NCBI GenBank assembly: GCA_049511415.1
Contig: JBEKYC010000003.1
Span: forward strand, 124,001-188,000
Direction: 5' to 3'
Length of the DNA: 64,000 nt
Source: Bog-159 sp049511415
GTDB taxonomy: Bacteria > Acidobacteriota > Terriglobia > Bryobacterales > Bryobacteraceae
Shown here: in pieces, positions 33,064 through 42,284 of the stretch
Position numbering within the stretch: the first letter of the stretch is position 1
How the letters are laid out: each line of letters begins with the position of its first letter
The notes under the pieces: generated by a model
The model's input: the letters and a program-made list of their open reading frames with translations, nothing else
What the model was told of the DNA's origin: nothing
The model's database searches: none
Program-made: the position numbers and the translations under genes

Positions 33064-34233
33064 ATGAGGGCGATGCACGGGTGGACTGTAGCATTGGCGT
33101 TTGTTTGCATGACCGGCGCGGCGCACGCGCAATCGATTTTCCAGGTGGTGCCGACGCCTAATGGAAATCACGGCGTAAGCCAGAACAGCCTGATGGCGGT
33201 AGCGGCGTCTTCGCCCAACGATATCTGGGCCGTCGGCGATACCACCATTCATTTCGACGGCACCGCGTGGACCGCTTTCGCCGCACCCATGATCGACGGC
33301 GACGGCACCAATTGGCTGGACGGGGTGGCGGATATCTCGCCTACCGAAGCGTGGGCCGTCGGACTGGTGGGGATTGACACGGCCACTGTCGGGCAGGTGA
33401 TCGAACATTGGGATGGCACGGCGTGGAGCGCGTATACGGGGCCGACGTTCGCGCCCGGCGATGAACCGGAGCCCAAGTGCCTCACGGCGGTCTCAGCCAG
33501 TGACATCTGGGCGGTGGGGGACTTGCTGACCAGCGACCAGGCTCTCGAAGCCTTGTACGAGCACTGGGACGGCACGGCTTGGACCGCGATCACGGGACCG
33601 CTTTACGGGTTTCCAAATGCGGCATCCGCGGATGCCGCGAACGATATCTGGGTGGTCGGCGAAACATCCGGCACGATTTTTGGCACGTTTGCGGAGCACT
33701 TCGACGGATCCACATGGTCGCGCGTGGCGACGCCCGATGTCGGGAGCGGCAGCAACGTCCTGAGCGGCGTGGTGGCGTTGGCGCCCAATAACGTGTGGGC
33801 GGTGGGCTATTCCACGGCCACGCTGAAACCGCCGCCGGGGAGTTATGACGTGCCCACGAAGACGCTGATCGAACACTACGACGGCACGAACTGGAGCGTG
33901 GTGCCCAGCCCCAACGTGGGGCCGAACAGCCAATACCAATCCAATCGGCTGCTGGGCATTACGGCGGTGTCGGCAACGGATATCTGGGCTTTCGGCTCAT
34001 ACTTCGCGGCCAGCGGGTCCGAGAATCAGATGACGCTGCTGCTGCATTGGGATGGCACGAGCTGGAGCCTGGAGGCCAGCCCGGACCCGGATCCAGGCAA
34101 CTTTCTGGTCGACATTCTTTCCAGCGGTGTCGTAACCGCGCCGGGGAGTGTCTGGATTGTCGGGTCGGAAGCCCCGGCAACCACCGGCAAGCCGGTTACG
34201 GCGACGCTGGTTCTGCACACCACCGGCGGTTAA
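33064..34233 (+). CDS. Secreted beta-propeller-like repeat protein
   Basis: The 389-residue protein has a signal peptide (HGWTVALAFVCMTGAAHAQ) and then seven repeats of about 50 residues built on DIWAVG and HWDGTAW (for example SPNDIWAVGD, EHWDGTAWTA, DIWVVGE, NVWAVGY, DIWAFGS, HWDGTSWS). The pattern is that of a secreted seven-bladed propeller found in Acidobacteria and Chloroflexi; no enzyme site is visible. The likely role is binding or structural at the cell surface. The gene stands alone between rimO (divergent) and an ECF sigma gene. Confidence 0.82.
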   Translation: MRAMHGWTVALAFVCMTGAAHAQSIFQVVPTPNGNHGVSQNSLMAVAASSPNDIWAVGDTTIHFDGTAWTAFAAPMIDGDGTNWLDGVADISPTEAWAVGLVGIDTATVGQVIEHWDGTAWSAYTGPTFAPGDEPEPKCLTAVSASDIWAVGDLLTSDQALEALYEHWDGTAWTAITGPLYGFPNAASADAANDIWVVGETSGTIFGTFAEHFDGSTWSRVATPDVGSGSNVLSGVVALAPNNVWAVGYSTATLKPPPGSYDVPTKTLIEHYDGTNWSVVPSPNVGPNSQYQSNRLLGITAVSATDIWAFGSYFAASGSENQMTLLLHWDGTSWSLEASPDPDPGNFLVDILSSGVVTAPGSVWIVGSEAPATTGKPVTATLVLHTTGG

Positions 34234-34329
34234 CCCTTCCTCAAAAAGACGTAGAATCGCCGGGCCAAAACCCCACGCCTGCGCAAGCCCGCCCTCCTCG
34301 GCTAACCGCTACATCCCATTTGCAGTCTA

Positions 34330-34917
34330 ATGGATAGCTTGATGGAATTGAGCGATAGCGTGGCGGTGGCGCAGGCGCGGGCCGGGGATTCCGGCGCTTT
34401 CCGCGTGCTGGTGGAGCGCCACAGCCGCAATCTCTTCCGTCTAGCTTTTCGTATGACCAGACACGAACAGGACGCCGAAGACGTGGTGCAGGAGACCTTC
34501 CTGCGCGCTTACCGGCAGCTTTCCAAATTCGACGAGCGGGCCAGCTTCGGCACCTGGCTGTATCGCATCGCGGCCAATTATTCACTGGATCTGATCCGCG
34601 CGCGCAAGCGGCGCAGCGAACAGACCGAGGCGGCACCGGAAGAGGGCGCGCCCGATCCGATGCAGACGCTGCCGGATGCAGCCCCCACGCCGGACCGGCT
34701 GGCCATGAGCAGCGAAGTGGAGCGCACGGTGGCGGGAGTGCTCGACGGGTTGAGCGAAATGGAGCGCACGGCTTTCGTGCTGCGGCATTACGAAGGCATG
34801 TGCATCGACGATATCAGCCGCACGCTCGGCGTGCAGCCGAATGCAGCCAAACACAGTATTTTTCGCGCGGTGCAGAAGCTGCGCCGGGCGTTGGAACCTT
34901 TGGTGACGGCATCATGA
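34330..34917 (+). CDS. ECF-type RNA polymerase sigma factor
   Basis: The 195-residue protein has region 2 (FRVLVERHSRNLFRLAFRMT, then DAEDVVQETFLRAYRQL, which binds core and -10 DNA) and region 4 (LDGLSEMERTAFVLRHYEGMCIDDISRTLGV, a helix-turn-helix). This is a sigma-E-like ECF factor without extra domains. It starts a four-gene operon: its stop overlaps the next gene, whose protein has an anti-sigma layout, followed by two HEAT-repeat genes. The start chosen is the ATG at 34330; a second ATG lies four codons inside. Confidence 0.93.
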   Translation: MDSLMELSDSVAVAQARAGDSGAFRVLVERHSRNLFRLAFRMTRHEQDAEDVVQETFLRAYRQLSKFDERASFGTWLYRIAANYSLDLIRARKRRSEQTEAAPEEGAPDPMQTLPDAAPTPDRLAMSSEVERTVAGVLDGLSEMERTAFVLRHYEGMCIDDISRTLGVQPNAAKHSIFRAVQKLRRALEPLVTAS

Positions 34918-35666
34918 ATCACCTGACCGAAGAACAATTCGTACTTTACTATTACGGCGAAGGCGACGGATCGCCGGAGGTGCGGCAGCATCTGGATGGC
35001 TGCGAAACCTGCCGCGCCGAATTCGCCGGCTTGCAGCGGGTGTTGAACGTAGTGGATTCGTCGCCGGTGCCGGAGCGGGCGGCCAATTACGGCGCGCAGG
35101 TTTGGCGGCGGCTGGAGCCGGCTATCGGCGGGCGGCGGCGATGGGCATGGCCGTTACTGTGGCCGGTGCGGCATTGGGCGGTGACGGCGGTGACGGCCAC
35201 GCTGATTGTGGCGGCGTTTCTGGCGGGACGCAATTATCCGAAAGCCCAGCCGGCACAGACGGCCAATGCCGGCCAGGTGCGGGAGCGCATCCTGCTGGTG
35301 GCGGTGGGCGATCACCTGGAACGCTCGCAAATGGTGCTGGTGGAACTGGCCAATGCCAAGCCCGGCGAATCGTTGGACGTCGGCTCCGAGCGCGTGCGCG
35401 CCGGAGACCTGGTGGCGGCCAACCGGCTCTATCGCCAGACTGCGGCGCGGACCGGAGACACGCGGGTGGCATCGGTGCTGGATGAGTTGGAACCCGTGCT
35501 GCTGGAAATTGCGCATGGACCGGACCGGCTGACACCCGAGGCGCTGGAAAAGCTGCGGCAGCGTATCGAGGGCGACGGCATCCTGTTCAAAGTGCGGGTG
35601 CTGGGGTCGACGGTGCGCCATCGCGAAGAGACGCGCGTGCCGGCTGGCGGACAAAAGACTTTATAA
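34914..35666 (+). CDS. Anti-sigma factor with zinc-finger-like N-domain
   Basis: The 250-residue protein opens with HLTEEQFVLYYYGEGDGSPEVRQHLDGCETCRAEFAGLQ. The H...CxxC pattern with an upstream His fits the zinc-binding anti-sigma domain (ZAS). A single membrane helix (WAVTAVTATLIVAAFLAG, about residues 85-102) follows, and a helical periplasmic part. The ATG overlaps the sigma stop (ATGA at 34914-34917). It should hold the sigma factor at the membrane until a signal releases it. The periplasmic part may be the sensor. Confidence 0.85.
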   Translation: MNHLTEEQFVLYYYGEGDGSPEVRQHLDGCETCRAEFAGLQRVLNVVDSSPVPERAANYGAQVWRRLEPAIGGRRRWAWPLLWPVRHWAVTAVTATLIVAAFLAGRNYPKAQPAQTANAGQVRERILLVAVGDHLERSQMVLVELANAKPGESLDVGSERVRAGDLVAANRLYRQTAARTGDTRVASVLDELEPVLLEIAHGPDRLTPEALEKLRQRIEGDGILFKVRVLGSTVRHREETRVPAGGQKTL

Positions 35667-35677
35667 GGAAAAACAAG

Positions 35678-36916
35678 ATGACGAGATTACGTGTGTATGT
35701 ATGGATGGCTGCGGCATTGGCGGGGGGGACGTTGGGCGCGCAGGTTCCGGATGCCGCGGGCGGCGAGGCTTTCTTCCAAAAGCCCGCGGGCCAGCACTCC
35801 GGCGACGATCGGGCGTATGAGAAGGGGCAGGCCGCGATCGATGCGCGCCGCTGGGACCAAGCCGTGCAGGCGTTCAGCGCGGCCGCGGCCGAAAAGGGCG
35901 AACACGCCGATGGGGCCCTTTATTGGAAGGCGTACGCGCTGAACAAGCTGGGGCATCGCGAAGAGGCCCTGAGCACGCTGGCACAATTACGGCAGTCCTA
36001 TGCCAGCAGCCGCTGGCTGGATGATGCCCAGGCGCTGGAGCTCGAGGTGCGGCAGGATTCAGGACAGAAGGTCAATGTGAATGCGCAGCCCGACGAAGAC
36101 CTGAAGCTGATGGCTCTGAACGGCCTGATGAACAGCGATGCGGAGAAGGCGTTACCGATTCTGGAGAAGTTCCTGCAGGGCAACCAATCGCCCAAGCTGA
36201 AGGAGCGCGCGCTGTTTGTGCTGGCGCAAACGGATAATCCCAAGGCCCGCCAGATCCTGCTGCAGACGGCGCGCGGCGCATCGAATCCGGACCTGCAGAT
36301 GAAGGCGATTAACTACCTGGGCGTGATGGGATCGAAGGAAAACCGCCAGGTTCTGGCGGATTTGTACGCCGGTTCCAGCGACACCAACGTGAAGCGCGCG
36401 GTGTTGCATAGCTTCATGATCTCGGGCGACCGGGATCATCTGCTGCAAGCCGCAAAATCGGAGAAGAATGCGGACCTGCGCATGGACGCCATCCATCAAC
36501 TGGGCATCAGCGGGGGGCAGTCCGAACTGTGGCAGCTCTACCAGGCCGAGTCTTCCGTGGATGTAAAGGAGGCCATCCTGCACTCGATGTTCATCGGCGG
36601 CAACAGCACCAATCTGTTGGAAGTGGCGCGCAATGAAAAGGACGTACGGCTGCGCCGGGCCGCCATTCACAGCCTGGGCCTGATGGGCGGCGACCGCACC
36701 GGCGCCGCGCTGGTTTCGATGTACGGTTCGGAAACCGATCAGGCGCTGCGCGGCGAGATCGTGAATGCTCTATTCATTCAGGGCAACGCCAAAGGCATGG
36801 TGGAACTGGCGCGCAAGGAGACCAATCCGGAGTTGAAGAAGAGGATCGTCAGCCAGTTGGCGGTGATGGGGAACAAGGACGCCACCGAATACCTGATGGA
36901 GCTATTAAACAAATGA
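35678..36916 (+). CDS. Exported HEAT-repeat protein with TPR-like N-terminus
   Basis: The 412-residue protein has a signal peptide (RLRVYVWMAAALAGGTLGAQ), then a tetratricopeptide-like region (QAAIDARRWDQAVQAFSAAAAEKGEHADGALYWKAYALNKLG at about 45-90) and about eight HEAT repeats of ~31 residues (LKERALFVLAQTDNPKARQIL, LQMKAINYLGVMGSKENRQVL, LRMDAIHQLGISGGQSEL, LRRAAIHSLGLMGG). It follows the anti-sigma gene by 11 bases, and its stop overlaps the next gene. Such proteins scaffold periplasmic complexes; a role in sensing for the sigma/anti-sigma pair is inference from the operon. Confidence 0.85.
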   Translation: MTRLRVYVWMAAALAGGTLGAQVPDAAGGEAFFQKPAGQHSGDDRAYEKGQAAIDARRWDQAVQAFSAAAAEKGEHADGALYWKAYALNKLGHREEALSTLAQLRQSYASSRWLDDAQALELEVRQDSGQKVNVNAQPDEDLKLMALNGLMNSDAEKALPILEKFLQGNQSPKLKERALFVLAQTDNPKARQILLQTARGASNPDLQMKAINYLGVMGSKENRQVLADLYAGSSDTNVKRAVLHSFMISGDRDHLLQAAKSEKNADLRMDAIHQLGISGGQSELWQLYQAESSVDVKEAILHSMFIGGNSTNLLEVARNEKDVRLRRAAIHSLGLMGGDRTGAALVSMYGSETDQALRGEIVNALFIQGNAKGMVELARKETNPELKKRIVSQLAVMGNKDATEYLMELLNK

Positions 36917-37851
36917 AACCCGTGTTGTTTTTTGCAGCCGCCGGTCTGCTGCAGGCGCAGGCGCCACTAGCCGATCGCTTCCGCGCGCAATACGCGCAAC
37001 CGCAGCCGGCCTGGGTGGGCTACACGGTGCCCACGGTTCCCGGTCACGAGTCGTGGTGCGAGTACGGCGGCCACGGTCAACTGCCGCCAGGCCCGGTGCA
37101 CCTGGAGCCACCGGAACCGGCGCAGATCATGCTGCGCATCGAGGGCAATCGGGTCGGCAAGATTCGCGTAATTTCCGGCAACTGCGAACTGGATGCGGAC
37201 GGCGTACCGGTGCGCTGGATTCGGGATGTGCGTCCGGCGGATAGTGTGGCGTTTCTCTCCGGTTTTGTGACCGCGGATGCGGACCATGTGCGCGACGGCG
37301 CGATGGCGGGAATCGCGCTGACGGCGGATCCGGCGGCGGACAATGCGATGGATCGGTTCGCAGCGGCGGGCCAGCCGGAATCCGTGCGCGAGAAAGCCAT
37401 CTTTTGGCTGGGCGAGGCGCGCGGGCGGCGGGGTTACGAAGTGGTGAAGCGTATCGTGACGCAGGATGCGGACGATCGCATACGCGAAAAAGCGATCTTC
37501 GCGCTGTCGGTGAGCAAAGAGCCGGAAGCATTGGAGACCATGATCGCGGTGGCGCATAACGATGCAAGTACGCACGTGCGCGGGCAGGCGCTTTTTTGGC
37601 TGGCGCAGAAGGCCGGCAAGAAAGCAGCGGGCGCGATCACCGATGCGCTGGAGCGCGATCCGGATACGGAGGTTAAGAAGAAAGCGGTGTTCGCGCTGCA
37701 GCAGCTTCCTAATGGCGAAGGCGTTCCGATGCTGATCCAGGTGGCTCGCAGCAACAAGAACGCGGCGGTGCGCAAGCAGGCCGTGTTCTGGCTGGGGCAA
37801 TCGAACGATCCGCGCGCCCTGGCATTTATTGAGGAAGTTCTGAAGCCGTGA
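36913..37851 (+). CDS. Exported HEAT-repeat protein
   Basis: The 312-residue protein has a short signal peptide (MKPVLFFAAAGLLQAQA), a unique region to about residue 150 and then HEAT repeats (VREKAIFWLGEARGRRGYE, IREKAIFALSVSKEPEAL, VRGQALFWLAQKAGKKAAG, VKKKAVFALQQLPNGEG, VRKQAVFWLGQSNDPRAL), each with the KAVFWLGQ-like core. The repeats are more regular than in the preceding protein, which suggests recent amplification. It is the fourth gene of the sigma/anti-sigma operon, ATGA-coupled to the third. The two HEAT proteins may form a pair in the periplasm. Confidence 0.85.
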   Translation: MKPVLFFAAAGLLQAQAPLADRFRAQYAQPQPAWVGYTVPTVPGHESWCEYGGHGQLPPGPVHLEPPEPAQIMLRIEGNRVGKIRVISGNCELDADGVPVRWIRDVRPADSVAFLSGFVTADADHVRDGAMAGIALTADPAADNAMDRFAAAGQPESVREKAIFWLGEARGRRGYEVVKRIVTQDADDRIREKAIFALSVSKEPEALETMIAVAHNDASTHVRGQALFWLAQKAGKKAAGAITDALERDPDTEVKKKAVFALQQLPNGEGVPMLIQVARSNKNAAVRKQAVFWLGQSNDPRALAFIEEVLKP

Positions 37852-37860
37852 TGCGCAGCG

Positions 37861-39131
37861 TCACGGACGCAGTGCGAATACCGTTCCCTCGTTAAAGGGT
37901 CCGCCGCCGAAGGTCGTGCCGTAGATCAGTCCATCGCGGCCGACCGCGAGAGCTTCTCCCTGGTAGGGATAGTTTCCACCGGACGCGGCGAAGCCCAGGG
38001 TAAAGCTGTAGAGGCTGGCGAAGGTCCAAGGCAAACCGACGGTGGCAGGCGGCGCCAAGGCATACACGCTGCCGGCGTTCTGGTCGCCGCCCCTGAAGGC
38101 CGATCCGTAGAGGACTCCATTACTGCTCCAGGCCAAGGGACCCGTCGAAAATCCGTAGAGGGTATCGAAGGCGCACAGTTCCGTTTGCGTCCAGGATGTG
38201 CCTGTGGCGGAGGGCGGCGTTAGAGAATACACGATGCCGCCGGCGGATGGTCCCCTGAGGGCGGTCCCGTAGAGCACGGTCTGTCCCTCAGGTCCCGCTC
38301 CGATCAAGACGCCCCCGGCCGGCGAGGCGCCGTCGTTCCGGCCAGTGAAGCTGTAAATCACGGCTTGCGTCCATGCGCCGGCGGGCGATGCGGGCGGCGT
38401 CAAAGAGAAGACCGAGCCGAGATTCGATCCGCCGCCATATGACGTCGTACCGTAGATTACGCCTTGGCTATCGATTGCCAAAGGACCGGAAGGCTCAGCG
38501 CCATCCGTCCCGCCGGAGAAGTTGTGCAGTGTCCGGTGGGTCCAGGCGCCGCCGGCCGAGCGCGGCGGAATCAATGCAAAACCGAACCACTACCCGGGCC
38601 TCGTAGCGCAGTGCCATACAAGATGCCGCCTTTGCCGGTAGTCACGCCTGCCTCGGGACCGGTGCCGTCCGCACCGCCCGTGAAGGTGTAAAGGGTGGTC
38701 TCGGTCCAAGATCCTCCGGGAGCAGCCGGTGGAGTCAGCGAAAATATCCAGCCACAGGTTTGGCTGGTGCAGGCGGTGTCGACGATGCGGTTAGTAGCGC
38801 CATAGATCACTCCGTTCTGGTCGATCGCGAGGCCTGGCGCGGAGGTCACCGTTTGGCTTCGTTCCGTTCCCGTCACCTGGTAGAGCGTGGCATAGGTCCA
38901 GCTACCCCCAGATGCCGACGGCGGCGTGAGCGAATAAACCGCGTAGCCGGGCGGAAACGGCGCGGTGCCATAGAGAACCCCGCCTGGGCCGATCGCCACG
39001 CCCGTCTTGGGCAAAGAGAATGGTGTCGTGTCGAAATCGAGAATTGTGGTCAACGTTCCTGGTGAGGTTTGCGCGGCGGTATGAGCGGCCAGGCCGAGAA
39101 TGGCGATCCAGGCGTAATGGCGAATGGACAT
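37861..39131 (-). pseudogene. HAF-repeat (TIGR03803-type) secreted protein, frameshifted
   Basis: Starting at the ATG at 39131 with a good GGAGG site, the frame codes for a signal peptide (YAWIAILGLAAHTAAQ) and HAF repeats (GVLYGTA, VIYGATN, FTGGADGTGPEAG) and breaks at 38571 with GSGSVLH and a stop. One base earlier the other frame continues directly as FALIPPRSAGGAWTH and further repeats (GVIYGTTSYGGG, VLYGTALRG, LYGTTFGGG) to 37861. A base is missing near 38582 in the TTTT run (GSVF expected). An intact paralogue (42285-43538) has the same layout. Real frameshift or sequencing error cannot be separated here. Confidence 0.82.
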
Positions 39132-39143
39132 GCTTCCCTCCTG

Positions 39144-39263
39144 CACTTGCAAGTTTGGTGTCCGGGCGGCGGGGATGTCAACCAGTGCGGTACCAGACGC
39201 CGCACTTGACAATCAAGTGAAGCTGCCGCATAGTGGACTGAGGAGACTACTTGGATGCCAAGT
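39144..39263. promoter_or_regulatory. Three ACTTG/CAAGT palindromes between the HAF gene and padR
   Basis: Three inverted repeats share the half-site ACTTG/CAAGT: ACTTGCAAGT at 39145-39154 (no spacer), ACTTG-N5-CAAGT at 39204-39218 and ACTTG-N5-CAAGT at 39249-39263. The second overlaps the predicted -35 box of padR, the third spans its ATG. The two N5 sites are 45 bases apart, centre to centre, about four helical turns. The first lies just upstream of the ribosome site of the divergent HAF gene. This is the layout of an autoregulatory operator array, probably for the PadR protein. Confidence 0.65.
39206..39234 (+). promoter_or_regulatory. Predicted promoter of padR-ADOP
   Basis: A perfect TTGACA (39206-39211) stands 17 bases before CATAGT (39229-39234, 4 of 6 to consensus). 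The -35 box lies inside the second ACTTG-N5-CAAGT palindrome, so binding there would exclude RNA polymerase. A GGAG at 39242-39245 follows as ribosome site. Confidence 0.6.
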
Positions 39264-39602
39264 GAAGAAGCCGGGCGCATCAGCGTCTTGCAGGGAACGC
39301 TGGATCTGATCGTGCTGCGGACGCTCGCCACCATGGGCCCGCAGCATGCTTACGCCATCGCCACGCGCTTGCAACAGCTTTCCGAAGATCTGCTGCATCT
39401 GAACCAGGGCACGCTTTATCCGGCGCTGGTGCGGCTGGAACAGCAAGGAAGAATCAAGGGCGCGTGGGGCAAGACGGAGAGCCATCGGGAAGCGAAGTTC
39501 TACGCCATCACCAAAGCCGGGCTGAAAGCCATGGAAGAGGAAACGCAGCGCTGGCGGCGGATGTCCGGGCTGGTGGAGAAGCTGCTTTCCGAAGGAGCTT
39601 AA
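39255..39602 (+). CDS. PadR-family transcriptional regulator
   Basis: The 115-residue protein is a short PadR winged-helix repressor: LQGTLDLIVLRTLATMGPQHAYAIA, then LNQGTLYPALVRLEQQG (recognition helix) and the wing WGKTESHREAKFYAITKAG, with a C-terminal dimerisation helix. In Acidobacteria this family usually sits beside ADOP permease genes, as here. The ATG at 39255 has GGAG about 10 bases upstream. The gene is divergent from a HAF-repeat gene, with the palindromes in between, so self-control is likely. The ligand is unknown. Confidence 0.92.
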   Translation: MPSEEAGRISVLQGTLDLIVLRTLATMGPQHAYAIATRLQQLSEDLLHLNQGTLYPALVRLEQQGRIKGAWGKTESHREAKFYAITKAGLKAMEEETQRWRRMSGLVEKLLSEGA

Positions 39603-39604
39603 AC

Positions 39605-42274
39605 ATGCGCCGATTTCTTGCCAGGATGCGAAACCTGTTCCGCGGACCACGCGCGGAAAGCGAGATGACGCGCGAGATCGAGTCCCATCTGGCGCTGCTG
39701 GCGGAGGATTTCGAACGCCGGGGGCTGTCGCCGGAAGAGGCCCGCCGCGCGGCGCGCCGCGCTTACGGCGGCGTGGAACAGGCCAAGGAACTGCACCGCG
39801 CGGCGCGTTCCTTCATGCCTATCGAGCATCTGTTCCAGGATGTGCGCTACGGCGCGCGCAACCTGCTGCGGACGCCCGGATTCACGGTGGTAGCGGCTAT
39901 CACGCTGGCCTTGGGAATCGGCGCCAGCACCGCGATCTTCAGCGTCGTGAACGCCGTGTTGCTGCGCCCACTGGCATACAAAGATGCGGATCAACTGGTG
40001 ACGATCCTGCACTACGGGAGCGCTCCGGTGGCAACGGGCAACTACATCGACTGGCGGGAGCAGAGCCGATCGTTCGAGGCCATGGGCGCGGCGGATTATT
40101 GGAGCCCGAACCTCACCAACAGCGATCCGGCGGAGCACCTTTATGGCATGAAAGTGACGCAGAATCTGCTGCCGCTGCTCGGCATTGAGCCTTTGCTGGG
40201 GCGCCTGTTCGTAGCGGGCGAAGACCAGGAGGGCGCGGAGCACGAAGTGATCTTAAGTTACAGCCTGTGGCAGCGCCGTTTCAACCGCGATCCGCATATC
40301 TTGGGACAGCCGATTACGCTGGACGGGGACGCCTACACGGTGGTGGGCGTGATGCCGCCGGGATTCAAGTTTGCGCCGTTTTGGGCTACGCATTCGGAAT
40401 TGTGGGTGCCTAATGCATTCGGGGCCGACATTCACAGTCACGTCGGCAACCATCTGCGGGTTTTTGCGCGCCTGAAACCGGGTGTCCGGTTGGAGCAGGC
40501 GCGTGCCGAAATGGCCACGATCACCGCGCGCCTGGAGCAGCAGTATCCGGCCACCAACCGTGGCGTAACCGTGAGGCTATTGAAGGAAAAGGTAGTCGGC
40601 GAAATCCAGACACCGCTGCTCCTGCTGTTGGGAGCGGTCGGATTCGTCCTGCTCATCACCTGCGCCAATGTGGCCCACATGCTGCTGGCGCGCACGTCCG
40701 ACCGGCAGAAGGAAATTGCCGTGCGGGTGGCGCTGGGCGCGGGACGGGCCCGCATGATCGCGCAGTTTCTTACGGAGAATCTGTTGCTGGCGGCTATCGG
40801 CGCCGCGGGCGGTCTGCTGCTTGCCTTCGCCGGCACGAAAGCCCTGGTGGCGCTCAGCCCGGAATACATCCCGCGCGTGGAGATGGTGACTGTGGATACT
40901 CGGGTGGTCGTGTTTCTGCTCGCCATCACGGTTCTGACGGCCCTGGCGTTCGGGTTGATGCCGGCGATGCACGCTGCCGCGGGCAATTTGAGCGTGGCCC
41001 TGAAGGAGGGCGGCCGCGGGGACAGCGACGGAGTGCGGCGTAACCGACTGCGCGCTTTCCTGGTGGCCTCCGAATTCGCACTCGCATTCATGCTGCTGAT
41101 CGGCGCCGGGCTTATGATTCGCAGTTTTGCCGCCTTGCAAGCGGTGGATCCGGGGTTCAATCCGCACAACGTGCTTTCGATGGTGGTGTCCGTGGCCGGA
41201 ACAAAGGAGGCTGAACCGCATCGCCGCGCGATTTTCTATAGCGAACTTCTAGAAAAGGTCCGCAGCGTGCCGGGTATCGTCGCCGCCGGCGGCATCAACC
41301 ATCTGCCGCTGGCCGGTGATTTATGGAGCAGGGATTTCGCTATCGAAGGCCGTCCGAAGTCGCGTCCGGGTGAATCGCCCTGGGCGGACTATCGCATGGT
41401 GACACCGGGTTATCTGGAAACCATGCGTTTGCGATTACTCAGCGGGCGCGCGATCACGGATGCCGACGATACCCGCGCGCCGGCCGTGGTGATGATCAGC
41501 GAGCGCGCCGCGCGCGACTTTTGGCCGGGCGAGAGCGCCATCGGGAAACGCATCACACTCGACACCGATACGGCAAGCGGCCGGCCCATATGGTTGACTG
41601 TGATTGGCGTGGTGGCGAATGCCAAGCAGATGGATTGGGCGCAGGAGCCAGATCCGGAGATGTACCTCGCCGCGCTCCAGAATCATGATTTTCTCGGCGA
41701 TAGCGCGCGCGCGAACGCCATCGGGTCGCACATCATGTACATCACGTTGGTGGCGCGCAGCGCCGGCAATCCCGCGGACCAGGTCGCGCCCATCGAGGCT
41801 GCCGTGAGATCGTTCGACCGGAATCTGCCGATCTCCGCGGTCTTGACCATGGACCAAGCCGTGGCCGACGCGACCGCGCAGCCCCGCTTCGAGATGCTCC
41901 TGCTTGGAATGTTCGCCGGCATTGCGCTACTGCTGGCGACGGTGGGGATTTACGGCGTGATGAGTTACGCGGTATCCCGGCGCACGCGCGAAATCGGGAT
42001 TCGTATGTCGCTCGGCGCCAGCCAGACGGCCGTGCAGTGGATGGTCGTGCAGCAGGCGATCATACAGGCTCTGGCGGGCGCCGCGGCCGGCATCGCCGGC
42101 GCTCGGCTGCTGGGCCGGCTGCTGGCGAAGATGCTATATGCCGTCAAGCCGACGGATCTGGTCACCTTCAGCGGCGTGGCGCTGGTCCTGGGACTGGCCG
42201 CGTTGCTGGCCACATATGTTCCAGCGCGCAAGGCCAGCCGGATCGATCCCATGGTGGCGTTGCGCAATGAGTAG
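39605..42274 (+). CDS. ADOP-type FtsX/MacB-like ABC transporter permease
   Basis: The 889-residue protein has an N-terminal soluble helical segment with EMTREIESHLALLAEDFERRGLSPEEARRAARRAYGG, typical of acidobacterial duplicated orphan permeases (ADOP). It then has two FtsX/MacB units: a helix plus MacB-like periplasmic domain (FTVVAAITLALGIGASTAIFSVVNAVLLRPL, ~100) with FtsX helices near 385-490, and a second set near 545-560 and 770-880, ending in VRPARKASRIDPMVALRNE-like text. No ATPase gene lies beside it. The ATG at 39605 has GAAGGAG just upstream and lies two bases after padR. Confidence 0.92.
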   Translation: MRRFLARMRNLFRGPRAESEMTREIESHLALLAEDFERRGLSPEEARRAARRAYGGVEQAKELHRAARSFMPIEHLFQDVRYGARNLLRTPGFTVVAAITLALGIGASTAIFSVVNAVLLRPLAYKDADQLVTILHYGSAPVATGNYIDWREQSRSFEAMGAADYWSPNLTNSDPAEHLYGMKVTQNLLPLLGIEPLLGRLFVAGEDQEGAEHEVILSYSLWQRRFNRDPHILGQPITLDGDAYTVVGVMPPGFKFAPFWATHSELWVPNAFGADIHSHVGNHLRVFARLKPGVRLEQARAEMATITARLEQQYPATNRGVTVRLLKEKVVGEIQTPLLLLLGAVGFVLLITCANVAHMLLARTSDRQKEIAVRVALGAGRARMIAQFLTENLLLAAIGAAGGLLLAFAGTKALVALSPEYIPRVEMVTVDTRVVVFLLAITVLTALAFGLMPAMHAAAGNLSVALKEGGRGDSDGVRRNRLRAFLVASEFALAFMLLIGAGLMIRSFAALQAVDPGFNPHNVLSMVVSVAGTKEAEPHRRAIFYSELLEKVRSVPGIVAAGGINHLPLAGDLWSRDFAIEGRPKSRPGESPWADYRMVTPGYLETMRLRLLSGRAITDADDTRAPAVVMISERAARDFWPGESAIGKRITLDTDTASGRPIWLTVIGVVANAKQMDWAQEPDPEMYLAALQNHDFLGDSARANAIGSHIMYITLVARSAGNPADQVAPIEAAVRSFDRNLPISAVLTMDQAVADATAQPRFEMLLLGMFAGIALLLATVGIYGVMSYAVSRRTREIGIRMSLGASQTAVQWMVVQQAIIQALAGAAAGIAGARLLGRLLAKMLYAVKPTDLVTFSGVALVLGLAALLATYVPARKASRIDPMVALRNE

Positions 42275-42284
42275 GTGGCGGCGC

